A stretch of DNA of 64,000 bases from Sternotherus odoratus (GCA_032164245.1 JAVMKO010000001.1:15847603-15911602), one strand, 5' to 3'; positions 37,971 to 52,250 are shown, counted from the stretch's first letter. A program made the numbers and translations. The notes: generated from the sequence alone by a model not told the origin.

Positions 37971-38787
37971 AAGCAGAACTAGTTCTGGTCATTCATACTT
38001 TAAGGGGAATCCTGCTCCTGGAAAAAATCAAAAATTCTCACGGTAATGGTATTAATGATTTGGCAGATGGCACTTTTGCTTTTAATAATTACTAAATCAG
38101 TACTCCAGAATGATGTTACAGACTATGGTTTTATTATAGGTAGTGTTGGATGTGAAATTAAACTAGGGTCTGATAAGAGATTAGAAATCTCATCATATTT
38201 TTTCAAAGTCTAGTGATACTGGCCTTATTGTCATATTGAAATCATAATACTGGATCATGTGTATTTAGTTTATCTAAATTCCCCCTGCAATTTCAATTGC
38301 ATAAGATATTTTTCACTTTTGGAACTAAAACTTGTGCAATGTTGTGCTGTGCTGTTATATCGCCACACTGTTTCACTGTACAGATGTCTTCATTTTGCTG
38401 GTGAGTGAAGCAAAGTGCTTTGGGACATTTAAGAATGAAAGATGCTCTACCTCATATTAAGCTAACACCTTTTTCAGCATTCCAAAACAAGAAGAAAGCA
38501 CAGGAAGAATGAAACACCTGGCAGAAGACGCTAATGAAGTCACAATGCTCTTACACATCTAACTTCTGTCCAGACCTCAATACTACTGTCACACAAATGG
38601 CAACAGGGATTGAATCATACTGGACAAGGATTTGCAATATTTTGATTATCATCATCATCTAAGAATAATTCTTACTGTAAGAAATACTAAAACAAAGCTG
38701 TCTTCTTTATTCAAGCTCTTTAGATCTGCAGGTTGGCCATGGAGAAAAAAAAACACAAATGCATGATTTTCATAACTATCCTGACAC

Positions 38788-39089
38788 TGAAGGCTGGTCT
38801 ACACTGGGGCAGGGGTCGACCTAAGATGCGCAACTTCAGCTACCCAAATAGTATAGCTGAAGTCAAAGTATCTTAGGTGAACTTAACTGGCCTTCGTCAC
38901 GGCAGCGAGTCAACTGATGCCACTCCCCCGTCGACTCCGCTTCCTCCTCTTGCTGAGATGGCGTTCCGAAGTCAAAGGAGAGCACATTCAGGGATCAATT
39001 TATCGTGTCTAGATGAGATGCAATAAATTGATCCCTGATACATCGAACACTACTCGCTGATCGAGCGGGTAGTATAGATGTACCCTTAG
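38788..39089. mobile_element. Palindromic MITE-like DNA element
   Basis: The left end is gaaggctggtctacactggg. The right end, read in reverse, is ctaagggtacatctatacta followed by cccgc. The interior includes a palindrome agggatcaatttatcgtgtc / gcaataaattgatccctga. Related in ends and style to the element at 445-714. Confidence 0.65.
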
Positions 39090-40834
39090 ACTTCTTCTGG
39101 AATAAAAGCCTCTCTGTACCTCAGGGTCTAGGATTATGGTTGTGGGTTATATAATTACATTTTTAATTCTGTGGAATTTAGTTTGCTTCCGGATTATAAC
39201 CGCTCTCTGGATAAGAAGGGAAAGACCAATTTTTCTCTCTCTCCATTTATACAAACTCCAAATTGCAAATGAACTAGAAGGGATGTTGTGGGCTCCAGCC
39301 CTGTGGACAGAATCTACTGGTTCAGGTGTGAAACTCATGCAAACTGAAACCAAACCCCTGAAGTGGTTGTCACATCTTGGCAAAAAAATGGCTCAACATC
39401 CGTTCAGATTAGTTGAAAAGCACCTTTTGCATTCCAAGAATAGCATTCACCATAGGAAATCAGGAAATTAAAAAAGAAGAAAAGGAAAAAAAAATCAACA
39501 ACTGCAGATATAGTTTTTTGGTAATGGAGAGAGATTTAGGCTTGGTAGTTATCTGGCCCACAACAAGTGCTAAGTGGTGTATAGGGACCTTAGGATAAAT
39601 GAGAGTTGGGCCCTAAGTCTAAGGGCATGTCTGCTTTGCAATCGTGGGGGAAGGGTGGGGGAATCGCAGCTTGTGTAGTACTGGAGCTAGCTCTAACCTA
39701 GCTTAGGTTCTGCAGCAGAGAAGCTATGGTAATGTGCACTTCACTACAGGGTAGCCCCCCAAGTAACTACCAGGATTCCAGGCAGGCTTGTACATCCCAC
39801 TCTGAAGCACACACTGCTGCAGCCTCATTGTTCTGGTCCTTGAATTAACTAGATTTAAGCTAGCTCAAGTATGTCTACATGAGCTGCAATCACACCCAAG
39901 GTTTAGGACTTGACTCTCATTTACCCTAAGTTTCCTTTACACCACTCCTCCAGGGTAAAGGAGTTTTAAAGTGACAGTGAATTAAATGTATGCTGTCTTC
40001 AAGGACACTTTTCACTGCCAAAGCAGTGAAAGTGGGCTTGAACGTCAATGAGAGCATCTACGGATGCTGTGTGGTAACATGATGAGAGAGATAGCCCTTG
40101 TTACCCCTTTAAAATTTGTAACAAGCTCCCCTCAGTGCCACACAACTTACTTCTTTGCATATGAGTGTGTGGTGCTGCTCTATAGTGCACGAGCAACAGA
40201 GAGGATGTGAGACCTGTTGATTCTGTGAGTGCAATATAGATGTACCCAACTAGGATGGAGCCAATCTTTTTCCTCCCGCATAATTTAGTTCTTAGTCTGA
40301 ACATTTCTAACGAGCCATATTGTAGGCTGCATGGGAAGGAGAAGGAAAAACATGTTGAGCTGTGAAATAATTATCAGTTTCTGAGGCCTTTGTTCTTAAA
40401 GAGACAACAATAATTTTGATTCTCCATAATGACTAATTATATGGTGAAGAAAAGTGAACACAAAAGTTCAGTCAAATTATAGCATAATTCACAAAGTAAA
40501 TTAGATTTCCCACAAAAAAGACCTTCTGATCTACCCATCCTATTTAATCTGAAAGAGGTGATTATTATCTCTTTAAAGAATAACCACCAAAATTTATGGG
40601 ATGTCATTAGCACCTCTTTTCTGTGGCTGCCTATATCTGGAGGTGTTATATTTCTATCACCACTGTGTTAATTTTAAGATGATCAGGTTATTCCTGAAAG
40701 TCTAGCAGCCAGAAGACTGACGTCCTCTAAAAAAAAAAAAATCATATTATCTTCTAGTTTGTAGCCCACGTATGGTGGGGACTTGGAGAGGAAAATGACA
40801 TGGATGAGGCATGATGAAGGACACATGCTACCTA

Positions 40835-40978
40835 GGAGGCTGTGGGATCTCCAATGGAGGTTTTTAAGAACAGGTTAGTCAAACACCTATCAAGGATGCT
40901 TTAGATAACACTTAGGGGACAGGACTAGATGACCTACTGAGATCCCTGTTAGTGATACATTTCTCTGATTCTATGAAG
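40835..40978 (+). mobile_element. CR1 LINE 3' end
   Basis: Reads ggctgtgggatctccaatgg, then aggtttttaagaacaggtta, then gacaggactagatgacctac, and ends tctctgattctatgaag. This is the CR1 3' end in sense orientation. Confidence 0.8.
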
Positions 40979-41127
40979 CTGTGAGCTGAGCAGCAGTGCC
41001 AAGTGCTGTCAGGCTTAATCCATTCATGTCAGTGAAGTGGCTAGAAGGTGCTACAGCAAGAACTGGATTGAGCCCCTCAACTCATTTCTGAAAGAATGCT
41101 CCTCAGGTGATGATCACCAAACCAGTG

Positions 41128-41522
41128 CATAGGCGCCGACCCCGTGCGTGCTCCAGGGCTTGAGCACCTATGGAGAAAAATTGGTGGGTGTTCTGCACTC
41201 ACTGGCAGCTCCCCGTCCCACTCCAGCTCACCTGCGCTCTGCCTCCTCCCCTGAGCACGCCACCGAGTCCTGCTTCTCCCCCCTCCCTCCCAGCGCTTGT
41301 GCCGTTCAACAGCTGTTTGCAGCACAAGCCTGGAAGGGAGGGGGAAGAAAGGGGAATGTGGCATGGTTGGGGGAGGAGGCGGAGCCAGGGCATGGATTAG
41401 GGAAGGGGTCCAATAGGGGCAGGGAGAGGCGGAATTTAGGCAGGGATCTTGGGGCAGGGGTGGAGTTGGGGTGGGGGTAGGGTGCAAGCACCCACTGGTA
41501 CTGAGAAAAGTTGGCGCCTATG
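41128..41522. mobile_element. hAT-type MITE with target duplication
   Basis: Terminal inverted repeat cataggcgccgac / cataggcgccaac. The flanking 8-mers are aaccagtg (41120-41127) and aaccagtc (41523-41530), 7 of 8. The interior is GC-rich; overlapping open frames on both strands reflect composition only. Confidence 0.85.
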
Positions 41523-44227
41523 AACCAGTCCCATTTCAAAACAGTGATCCAACAGACAAACAGTCCTGTATAGATTCCCTAACCTTTCTAATCCTTGCTT
41601 AATAATTTAACTCCTTTGCCAAGTCCTTCTGATGTAGCCACAAAGCTGAGGTCATTTTGTCGGACTATGGACAATGGTTTTGGTATTATAATTAACTTTT
41701 AAAGCCAGTGTACAACAACTTGACACAAAATCTATCATGGCAAGATTAATAAATGAATCCAGTAAAGACTGAAATAAGCACCGGGTGAATGATGTTTTTT
41801 AACTAACCTCTAAATTTAGTGAAATAATGCAAAATCCAGCAAGGTATTTCAGCAACACTTGAGACTGGAGACGCAAATCCTCATTACTACTTTTGATATT
41901 CAGTGTGATACCATCAATTACGACGACCCCATTTAGTAGTCACGTGGACATAATATGTAATTTCAACTGAATTTAGTTAGCATCAATCAGGGGGGAAAAA
42001 AAGAATTACCAGGCATTATAGCTCAATGGAAATAATTTACAGTCTTATCACTGATATGGTATATTAATACTGTTGATACAAAAAAGGAGAGGGGACAAAT
42101 ATTGTGACTGTGACTACAATCCCGGATTAACTAGAGATGAAAAAGACCTATTAGGTTACCTAGTCCATCTCCATGTTAATAGAGGATTGTTCATCATCAG
42201 TTATGCTTTAAGGATCAAATCTTGATCACTGTAATTACACAAAACATCTACTTCTCTGTCTGCATACAGAAGTTCAGAAATCTTTGAGGCAAAATTATTA
42301 TAACTCCAGATTATAAAAAAGTTCCTGGAAATATCCTGAAGCCATTGTCAGAAAGGGAGTTTCACTTGTATTTTAATGTTATTTTTCAAAGGGTATGGTG
42401 GGGTGCCTACAAGCACACATGAATACTTGAAGAGCTTAAATAGCAAAGAGAAGAGTTATTTAGTCGGTGACAAAAAATAAGGATATGAAATTTTTAAAAA
42501 GTGAAAACACAGGAAAAAATATTCTTGCAGTAAAATGTATTAAGTCATGGAACAGTCTCTCAGGAGAAGCTTTCCAGAGACAAGATTCTGGTAATTATGT
42601 CAAAAAAAACCCACACATAACTGAGCTGTTCATATTGCATATCACAGGCTGGGTAGCGAGAATACCAATCCAAATACACAGGCCAGTGAGAATCACTCAC
42701 TGATTCACAGTGCAGCTCTCTGTTGCATAGTCTATACTTATTCCATGCTCAGAACTCTCTTTGACCTCAACGGGAGTTCTCTGTACAGAAATAGGGCAGA
42801 GTATACAACTGAGACCTGCAATGCAGATGAGTGAAGAGAATTTTGCCTTTGCAGTGTTGATATCTGCTGAGGTACCATTCAGGAAACAGACATTGCCAAT
42901 GAAAACTACTTTTAAATCTCAGCTTTTAGAAGATACAGAAACATTTTATTTTATTAAATTAAATTATATGTAAGAACAAAATAGTGACTGCTTTCTCTTT
43001 CTAATGGACCCACCTCTGTAATATCTTCATAAGGAAGCAAGTAAAGCATAATTCTGGCAAAAGGGATATCACTCCCTTTCCTTCCCACATTTAATTCTTT
43101 AGTTTTTCTTGTTGCATGTATCTTGAATGCTGTACAGAATACCAATGACATGTTATCTGACAAATTAGTGATCAGGGGTCAGCTGTGATCAGGATTTCTA
43201 TTTACAGGTCATCCGTCTTACTGTTCAGTAACTGAAGATACATTTTAAAATATCAAGACAAACTGCACATAAGGAAATCACATATAATTCTCTCAAAAGT
43301 TTTACTAGACAACTTTTTTGGCCTCTGTAGTAAATCTGTATGCATCATTTTAAGCACTTGCCTGGTTATGCTTCTATTGCTTTTTGACTCTTTTCATCAT
43401 GCTTGTAGATGTAATTTCAACCATTTAAACCCATTTTAAGAGACCTTTATTTGCTAGCTTTACAACACACTGTGTCTGCCTACTCTACAACTCCTCATCT
43501 TACAGTTACAGTTTTAACAGTTATCTTTTAAAAGTTTACTATTTCCTGTCTTGTAGTCTATGAAACCAAATCCTTCTTTCATCTCCTTTATTCACAGGAT
43601 TTTGCTTTCTTGCTTAAAACATTTATGGGAAACTTCCACTTTCCCACCTCATCAAAATCACATTATTTAAATATCCACAATGCATGTTAGCTCCAGTAAA
43701 TATCTCTACTATTTCCAGTGCCCACTATTCCTCAGTTACTTTGCTATAGCTTCCTTGGAGGTTCCATGGTTTTAGTAGCTTGGTTTGAATTGACCTATAG
43801 TTTTCCTTTGCATTAGCAATTCACTGCTCACAAACACATGCACGTTCACAAAGACCCAAATCCTGAACCTATTGAAATCAATGGGAGTTTTGTAATTAAT
43901 TACAATGGAACATGGATTTTACTCAAAGATAACTTAGTAACCAGTAAATACCAGAGTTAACATAAGGACTATATACTCTGAATTCAATGTTGGCACAAAT
44001 ATTTGCCAGTTTAAAAGACAAGCCTACCAGTCCAAGCCTGGCTTTGTCCCTGTTTATCTGAACCAAACCTTTACTAAAGTATCGACAGGAAATTTGAGAT
44101 TTATTTGTATACTTATGTTTATGAAAAGCACCTTTTCCATATCTCAGAGTGCCACTAATCTAATAAAAATAAATAGGAACCTGTCTCTAAAAAAAAAAGA
44201 GGGCAGAGGAAACTTTGTTGCATTGTT

Positions 44228-44351
44228 CATTTAGTATCTGTTCTGTGGCAGCACTACAAGCCCCAGTCATGGCCCAGGACAACACTGTGCTAGGCCCTGT
44301 ATAATACAGAACAAAAATATGATCCCTGCCCCAAAGAGCTTACAGTCTAAG
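44228..44351 (+). repeat. Ancient interspersed repeat, copy 1
   Basis: Contains caacactgtgctaggccctg, then tatgatccctgccccaaaga, then gcttacagtctaag. This is a pattern shared by many amniote genomes. A second copy is at 58489-58592. Confidence 0.55.
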
Positions 44352-45923
44352 ACACTCTTCTATCCTCCTCTACCACTTTGTTGCACCTCAACTTCCTATA
44401 TGCAAAATGTCCATCATGCTACCACCTGCTATGCCGACCAGACAATGGAATCATTATGGTATAGGATGAGACCAGCCAACTGCAATGCACTCTGGGATAC
44501 TGACAGTGAAATGGGAGGGAATGGGACTCCAAATTAGGTTTGGATAAAGCAGGCAGTTCAATTTTTGTGGCTTGTCCACACCTTTCAAGCTCTCAATAAC
44601 CTTTTAGATGCTGATAAACAATATCCTGCATGCACCTCAAAACAGATAAAATGACTTGAGTTATACCACTGGAAATACAGTTCCTGCAGGAAACCTTACT
44701 AACAGCAATTCTGTTACCATATCATTCAATAACCACAATATAAAAGGAAAGCTAGTATCACAATTCATGATACATTAATTATTCTTTTTTACTGACTACT
44801 AGTTGTTGGCATAGGAAGCCATTATATCTTGATGTTTCTTAAATTGTACCATAAAATTGTAGTTATGTGATAGATTCTTTATTACATAGTGTATAACAAC
44901 ACTGTCTCTCTGGTATGTATATGAACCTATACATTAAGATCTATTCCAATATATAGTTGTACAAATATGTTAAGTATTGAATTTATGGACAAGTCTCTGA
45001 CCTAGTTAAACGTGACATAGCTCCACTGAAGTCTATGGACCTATGTTGACTTATACAAATTTAAGATCTGGACTTGTATCCTTATACACGTTCTATTCTG
45101 CTAGTGTTAGTGGCAGCATAAGTTCATATTTCCAAGGGTTTTTTTTACTTAGCATGCAAGATCTAAGAACAAACCAGGTAAAATGTAATTTCTGCTACAT
45201 TAAAATATTTTGGCATTTTATAAGATTCAAAAGTGCAAAAGGAATAACACATGGGTCAGAAACTTTGGATTTTTGTCAGCTTCTGTTTAACTGAAAAATC
45301 TGTTGTTTATTGAATAAAATATCACAAGATTTTAAAGAGATGAGGTAATATTTTTTTCTTAAATCAATTTTGGATACTGAAAGAGACAAGCTTTCCTGCT
45401 ACACAAAGCTCTTCTTCAGTTCTGGAAAAGGTACACAGATTTTAGTCTGTAGGGTGTTAAGGATCTTTTTAAAAGATACACATAGCCGAGGAATCAACCA
45501 TACAGAATATTTTTCACTGAACATAATAATGTTTACATGGACAACTGCATTCCTTCCATCTCCTCTGACTAATCTCCTATGTGTTTGTATATCTAGGCTT
45601 CACTCAGCAGCTAAGAAAAAAACTACAGTCTCTCAGCTACTGATTATTATGGAATATGTGCTTGAGGTTTGTCATAGTATTGTAACAAACACTGAAAGAA
45701 ATTAATCTATGTCTGTAGGTGTATGCCTGGCCTGGATAATTTAAAAAGCTGCTTGTTACAGCATTGATGGAAATGGGAATTCTGAAGCAAAGCAAGATGT
45801 ATGCAGGACTTAAAGGCATCACACTGGGGATTCAACTGTGTTCTTTTACTGTGTCTTCCCCATCTCACCTGACAACCATGATTTTCTGGGGGGAAAAAAA
45901 TCGTGCAGTTTCGTGTTTATTGT

Positions 45924-46305
45924 CAGGGCCGGCGACAGGGGGGTACAACGGGTACAGCTGTACCGGGCCCCGGACTTAAGGGGGGCCCCCCCTTAAATCC
46001 GGAGTGGGCCCGGTACGCAGCTGTACCCCCTTGTCGCCAGGCCTGTGAGGAAGGCGCGGCTCCGGGCAGCCCCTGCAGCCATTGTCAGCCCCCTCCCCCG
46101 GCCCCCAGCAGCCTCCCTCCGCCCCCATTTGCAGGCGGCGGGAGACCGGCCGGGGGGGGGGGGGGGGGCGCAGACGGCGGGAGACCGGCAGGGGGGGGTG
46201 CGAGCGGCGGGAGACCGGCCGGGGGCCCGCGGGCGGCAGGAGACCGGCCGGGGGGGCCCCGCACGATCGGCATACGGGACCCCAAAATTTCTGTCGCCGG
46301 CCCTG
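45924..46305. mobile_element. hAT-type MITE with perfect 8-bp target duplication
   Basis: Ends cagggccggcgacagg / cagggccggcgacaga as inverted repeats, flanked by tttattgt at 45916-45923 and 46306-46313. The interior is a GC-rich tandem array with the core gggagaccggccggggg and G runs of about 16 bases near 46157. Confidence 0.92.
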
Positions 46306-46339
46306 TTTATTGTCTCAGTGATTTCCAGTCAAATGTGCT

Positions 46340-46890
46340 TAGCACGCTTACAGGTAAAAAGAAGGGGTCCGTTTTTTGCTTCCAGAGCTGCAAACTCAAC
46401 CTAGGATCTGAGTGAGAGTCAAGCTGGCTTCTCTCCACTTGAGCAGCTCCCCGTACTGTGACCCCTCTTCCCACAGCAGAGGAGCGATGGGGGCAGGAAG
46501 TAGGGGAGGATGCTGAACTTCCTGTAGCTGGGGGAGGTTTCTGGGGATGGGTCTGACAGAGCCCCAGACACTCTTTGAAGGGGAAGAGGAAATCCCACCC
46601 TCTCCTGCCTCCAGCGCAGCCGGGACTAACAGCTGATCCTGGCTCAGGGTAGGCGTCAGTAGCTGAGGTGTCCCCAGCCCTTTGGTGATATACCTCTCCC
46701 CTGGCTGCTCCAGGTGCCTGAAACAATGTACCTGTGCTGCTAGAGATTGGTGTATGACTGCTCTTGCAGCTCCCCTTTGCTTCCCTGTCAGAAAATCATT
46801 TTTCTGTGGGGAAGCAAAGGAATCTGTAGGGGACATGAATTCTGCACATGTGCAGTGGTGCAGAATTCCCCCAGGAGTAATACTATCTGA
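46340..46890. repeat. Probable old repeat, unclassified
   Basis: The right part (aattctgcacatgtgcagtg then gtgcagaattcccccaggag) resembles a turtle repeat end seen in other contexts. The left limit and the class are not determined. Confidence 0.3.
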
Positions 46891-48112
46891 TACAGTTTAG
46901 TATTTAAAAATAATTAATTCACAATATTCTTCAAGGGATTAGTTAACTGCCTATTGTGTTTAGATAAGGAAACAAACAAACAAACAAACCAAACCTAACC
47001 TATACTGTTTCTTTATCTTACATACTGTTTGTGCTGCAACACTTAGGCACAATGTGGTGAGTTGAGGTCCAGTACTGTTCCATTGAAGTCAATAGTCATA
47101 CCACTGTTAACTTCAATAGGAAAGAGGAGCAGGTCTTTAACAATGGAGTTTAGTATTGTTACAATTCCTTGTTGTTTCGACTTTTAAATCAAGCTCTTGA
47201 AATTAGCTGACCATATTTTCTATGGTTTTAATACACATATATTTCTACTGCACTGTCAAAATAGGCTTTTAGTACAAGAGAGTGCTTAAGCAACCTAGTA
47301 CCAGCCATCAGTTTGATATCAGGCCTGACATTATTTAATTTTGAGAATCACAGAGGTTAAAGCTCACTGAACTATAAACAGTTGGAAACATGCAGTGGAA
47401 TCCCAAGGCACAGCTCTGCACAAGCTATAATTTAAATCATATTGCATGCTAAGATGAAAAGGCAGTGCGGGTCCCATAGGGGATGAATAAATCTGCAGTC
47501 ACTGATTTGCCACACAAATTCATGTTAGGATTCTATAACTTTGCAACTGTGATGTCTATCATTAGTGTGAGGGCCTATCATTTATTGAGATTTGTGTATT
47601 TATATTAAATAAACCAAAGAACAAAATCATTACTTTGCCTTACAACCATTCAGACTGGATTTTTTAGAAATTCATGAACACAGAAAAGGGGGAGTGATAG
47701 ACACAAGCAGTGAGAAGAAAGTCTTAAGACTACAGGAAAATTCACCTGTGTTTAATGCTAATTAGAATTTTAATGTGTGCACCAAGTATTCTGTTTAACT
47801 CAAATGCAAAGGTTTACTTTAAATGCATAGTTGTTGCAGTGTAAACACCAATCTGGAGCTGGTATCTGCACATGTGAAGGCTACTTATGGCTTTTTGCCT
47901 GATCTGATACCTGATACGTGCATTCATTTGTGATAATTGCATGCAATGGTGCATGGTTTTTTCCACAAGCAGTTCAAAGTTTAGCAGTCTTCATATGTGG
48001 GGTTTTGGTTCCGCCCATTATATACAGAAAACCAGCCACAAAGTTTGGATTGGAAACAAACTTCCCAAAAGTAAGTGACTATTCAGTTACAGGTCCATTG
48101 GGCTCCCATATA

Positions 48113-48747
48113 AAATACTAGCAAAAATACCCGGCATTGCTCGGGTATTTGTAATTGGAAACTGGGATGTAAAAAGACTACAATGTTTTTTATTAATACA
48201 AATTTTGTTCCGAAGTCTCATTTTGTCTAACTAATTTCATTCTCTTGCATTTAGATGTGAGGGGGGAGGCGGGAGAGAGCTGGGGGGGGGGGGCTGTTGG
48301 AATGGGGGGGGGAGAGCTGAGTGAGTGCAGGGGCCATTGGAGGGGGGTGAGATTTTAAAAATTTTCGATTCTTATCTGAGGGGGGAGAGAGCTGAGCGAG
48401 TGCGGGGTCCATTGGAGGGGGGAGGGGGGAGAGAGCTGAGCGAGTGCGGGGTCCGTTGGAGGGGGGTATTATTACATCATAACTATGTCACAGAGAACAG
48501 CAGGAGTTAACCTGCTGCCCAGCTGATGTGAATGGGCTTTAAAGAATTTCACCCCTTGGGGTCGTCAGAGGTGAGATTTGAAAAAATTTCGACTCTTACC
48601 CTGATTAGGACCCTAAAGCCTATAACTGTACCAAATTTCAAGTCTCTAGCTCAAACGGTGTGGAAGGAGTAAGGCAGCATACATACACACACGCACGCAC
48701 ACACACACGCATCTATATATATATATATATATTTTATATATATAGAT
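48113..48747 (+). mobile_element. Second copy of the 'aaaatacccggc' element
   Basis: Head aatactagcaaaaatacccg then gcattgctcgggt. Interior gagagctgagcgagtgcggg repeats (48255-48470). Tail accaaatttcaagtctctag then ctcaaacggtgtggaaggag, a (CA)n/(TA)n tract, and ttttatatatatagat. Shares head, repeat and tail with 9163-10350 but with a much shorter array. Confidence 0.7.
48671..48745. repeat. (CA)n / (TA)n microsatellite
   Basis: Acacacgcacgcacacac followed by (TA)n at the tail of the unclassified element. Confidence 0.85.
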
Positions 48748-50479
48748 TTCAAATATTTCAGGACACTGGTTCAAGACCACTTAAAATTTCCATATGGTCC
48801 AGTTCTCATTTAGCTGTGTTTTTTTTCTGAACTTATTTAACACAACTAAAAGGTTTGCCTGGGCATTGTTTGACGTAAATGAAAGAGTATAACTAAGGGA
48901 ATTCAACAGGCACACAATGGGGTGACAGAAATAATATGAATCTCATAAAAGGTAACTAAAGTGAAGATTCATATTGAAGAAGAATAGCTATCATTTGATG
49001 TCATTAAAGAAATTAATCACATTGATACTGTACTGATAGTAAAGTATCATTAGTGACATGACCCAAGCTCCTCAGCTAATGTAAACCAGTACAGCTAATC
49101 TGATTTTAATGCAGCTATGCCAATTAACCCCACCTAAGGATGTGGTCCATGAGATCTTTTAGGAACAATAGAAACATAGGCCTGTTGTCCTTCTGTTAGC
49201 TAGCTTTTCTATTTAATCTATGTCTCTTCCAGTGTGTTTGTCTTATGAGATATCTTCAACTCTGTTTAAGATCAATCACATGTTAATCGAGATCCCAACT
49301 TCAGGGGCTAAAGCTAAAGTTTGGATTGCACCACTATAGAGATAAGAGGCCATTTACAAAATGTGGATTCTGATCTAAATTTCCTCAAAATCTGGGGGTG
49401 GTTGAATCCAGGGTTAAGATCTTGGCCCATCTCTAATAGGCCCCATCGCCACAGTCACTAGTGTTTCTTATGACTACATTAAAAAAATTGTAATAAAAAG
49501 GCCAGCCTATTTCTCCCTCTAACCCAGATTAAAACACACCCAATGACTTTGTGTCTAATGCTGTGAATGTCATTAAATTAATGAAACTTGCTTAGTACCA
49601 TCCAGCTTTGTGTAGCTGAAACCCTCTAATTCTCCATCCCCCATGGCCAGCGTGCCTAGACACATCACACTTAACCTTTGGCTTGGCTTCTCAAAAAAGA
49701 ATGTTTCACTCCATTCACAGCTTCAACAGTTTGGCAAACCACACTCAAGTGCCGCACTGGGCCTTTATATTGAACACACTAATCTGATTGTTTTTCCACT
49801 CTACAAACTTTGGGTCAACAATCAAGCCACTGCCAGAAACTAATTAATTTGCAAACAGGCCTATTTTCACAGAGGGAGAGCTTTTGAGAGCTATGTCAGC
49901 AGAGCCAGTCACACCATGGTGACATGCATTGTCATGGCATCCACTTTGCTGGGTAATTTTCCTCACTAATTTTTCACCACACACATGAACTCAAATTACC
50001 CAGTCAACAGTAAATCTCTATTGAACGCCCACCAGACTCTGAATGTGGTGGCCTGAGAAGAGGAAATTGGTACTGACAGGGTCAATGTGAATTAAACTGA
50101 TGGCTAGAACAGAAGGGGGGAAAAACAAGGAAAGAAAAAAGCAAATTCAGACATTTGTCACATTCAAAGTAGAGGGGAATGTGACAGACCCGATCCTGCT
50201 CCAATTGAAGTCATTTAGAGTTTTGCCATGGGATTCATTGGAAAAAAATTCTTGAAAACGCTGGTTAGTCACATCCATTAACAGCAATTGCAAAACTCTC
50301 CAAGTGTCAGATGCTGACACCCTTACTCTGGGCTTATCTTCATGGAGACTGACTGTGCAGCAAGCCAGGATGTATATCCACAGTGCACTAGCTTCCCATA
50401 CACTAACATTAGGCTGACCATATTTCCTTGTGACAAAAACGGGACATTGGGATGGCAAAAACGGGACGGGGTTATTTTA

Positions 50480-50653
50480 CAAGTGATACACAACCCGCGG
50501 CCCACTGACGGTTGGCGGTTTTGGTTTTTTTAGAGAATTCAATTGGCGATTGCCGTTTTTTAGAGAACTCAGTCTCGGCGGTCAACTTGCGGCCCGCGAA
50601 CAATTGGAAATGGATAAATTGTCCCGCCTGATGAAAAAGGTTGTGCATCACTG
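50480..50653. mobile_element. Small nested element within the hAT copy
   Basis: The left end agtgatacacaacccgcggc and the right end read in reverse, cagtgatgcacaaccttttt, form an inverted terminal repeat. The inner text has ggcggttttggttttttag. No clear target duplication was found. Confidence 0.5.
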
Positions 50654-51289
50654 TGTTACATAATTTAATAATGTTCTGTATTTATAACTCATGTAATATT
50701 TTTTATTTCTGGAAAAGAAAGACAATAAAAATTAATTATAAACATATTGCATATTACACATATGTGCATACATAGGTTACCATTATTCTGATTATTCATC
50801 AGTGAAAGAACCCATACAAAAATTTAGGTAGACATAGAGGGGGGCTGTATTTTACCACAATCGTACCATGAATATTTCTCCGATGCAGTAATCTTACGCA
50901 GCAAATTTCAATCTTTCAACACCTTATCATAAAACTTCTCACACTCCATAATTCTTTGGGGTAAAAACGGGACGGGGAAGGGGACTATAAGAAATAAGAA
51001 GTAATATTGTTCAAACAGAGGGCAGGTGGGGAGGGGATGAGGAAGGTTTGCAGTGTGGGAGGGGACATGGGGGGAAGGGGAGGCAGGTGGCTGAAGGGAC
51101 ACAAGGGGCGGGGGGGGGGGGGGGAGATTGCACTAAATTCCGTTTCACCCTCCCAGACACCTCTCCATTCCCCACGGCTTTCACCCCATTAAAGGGGGGG
51201 TCACTAGAACAAGGGGCCCCAAACCCCATCCAGAGCCAGCTCCAAAGTTAATGGAGGGGAGAGGCTGAGCCATCAGCCCCCAAACCCAG

Positions 51290-51740
51290 CCCCTCACCCT
51301 ACACAGCTACCCCTCCCCCTGCCCTCCCCCCCCACCCCACACAGCCGCTCTCCCCCTGCCCTCCCCACACATCCAGCCCTCCAACACAGATACTGGTTCT
51401 CCTGCCCCCCACAAAACCAGCCCCCTGCCCCCCACAGCCTCCCTCCCCACACACCCAACCCCCAGTCTACACAGTTACCACACCCAGCTCCCCCATACAC
51501 ATCCTCCCTCCCCACACACCCAACCCCCAGTCTACACAGTTACCACACACCCAGCTCCCCCATACACCTCCTCCCTCCCCACACACCCAGCCTGTCACCT
51601 CACACAACCGCCCTCCTCCGCCCTCCCCACAGCTACCCCTCCCCAAACACCCAGCCCCTCACCCTACACACCTACCACTTCCCCTGCCCTCCCCAAATAC
51701 CCAGCCCCCCACCCCGCTACCTCTCCCCCTGCACCCCCCA
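51290..51740. repeat. C-rich degenerate minisatellite
   Basis: Repeats of the kind ccctccccacacacccagcc, including a segment of about 55 bases (ccccatacac-ctccctcccc then acacacccaacccccagtct) present twice around 51480-51590. Confidence 0.75.
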
Positions 51741-52250
51741 ACTCTGCAGCCCGCTGGAGGGAGCGGTTGCGGGACCCACTCCTCTGACCGGCTGGGGGAG
51801 AAGGGTCAAGCCTGGGGACTCAGCCTGGCAGATGACCGGTGCAGCCGCGATGGGGCCGGGCCCCCTCAGGGGGGCAGAGACAAGACCTGGGGAGCCCCTG
51901 CGCGGTGGTGGTGGGGAGCGTGGGGCAGCGCCTGCCCTGGGCTCAGGGGGGCACGGGCGGGACGGCGGGGCGCTGGGCGGGAGCAGTGGCTGGGGCGCAC
52001 AGTGAGGGGCGAGCGATCAGAGCCAGGAGCAGGAGGCCCCGCAGCGGGCAGCCGGGCCGGGCCATGGTGTCTGCGGCCGGGAGAAACTGGAACTGCCTGC
52101 TCAGCTGGGCACGCGACATGTGGGGGCGGCTCAGCCAATCGCGCCGCTGCTCAGCTGGGAGCGGGGAGCAGAACGGGGAGGGGGGCCTGAGGCTGTGAGG
52201 GGAAGGGACTAAGGGCTGCAGGAGGAGGCGAGACCCAGACGTGGGTCCAT
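51740..52250. other. CpG-rich block inside the hAT element
   Basis: Many CG dinucleotides and GC-box-like text (gggcgggacggcggggcgct). It is inside the boundaries of the transposon at 50410-52381, so it is element sequence and not evidence for a SEMA3A promoter. Confidence 0.6.

Noticed and set aside
45903..46415. Open frame of 170 codons
   Set aside because: It spans the hAT MITE 45924-46305 and its GC-rich tandem repeats.
51839..52198. Possible promoter or CpG island gene start
   Set aside because: The CpG-rich block is inside a transposon with exact ends and target duplication. The SEMA3A start lies outside the window.
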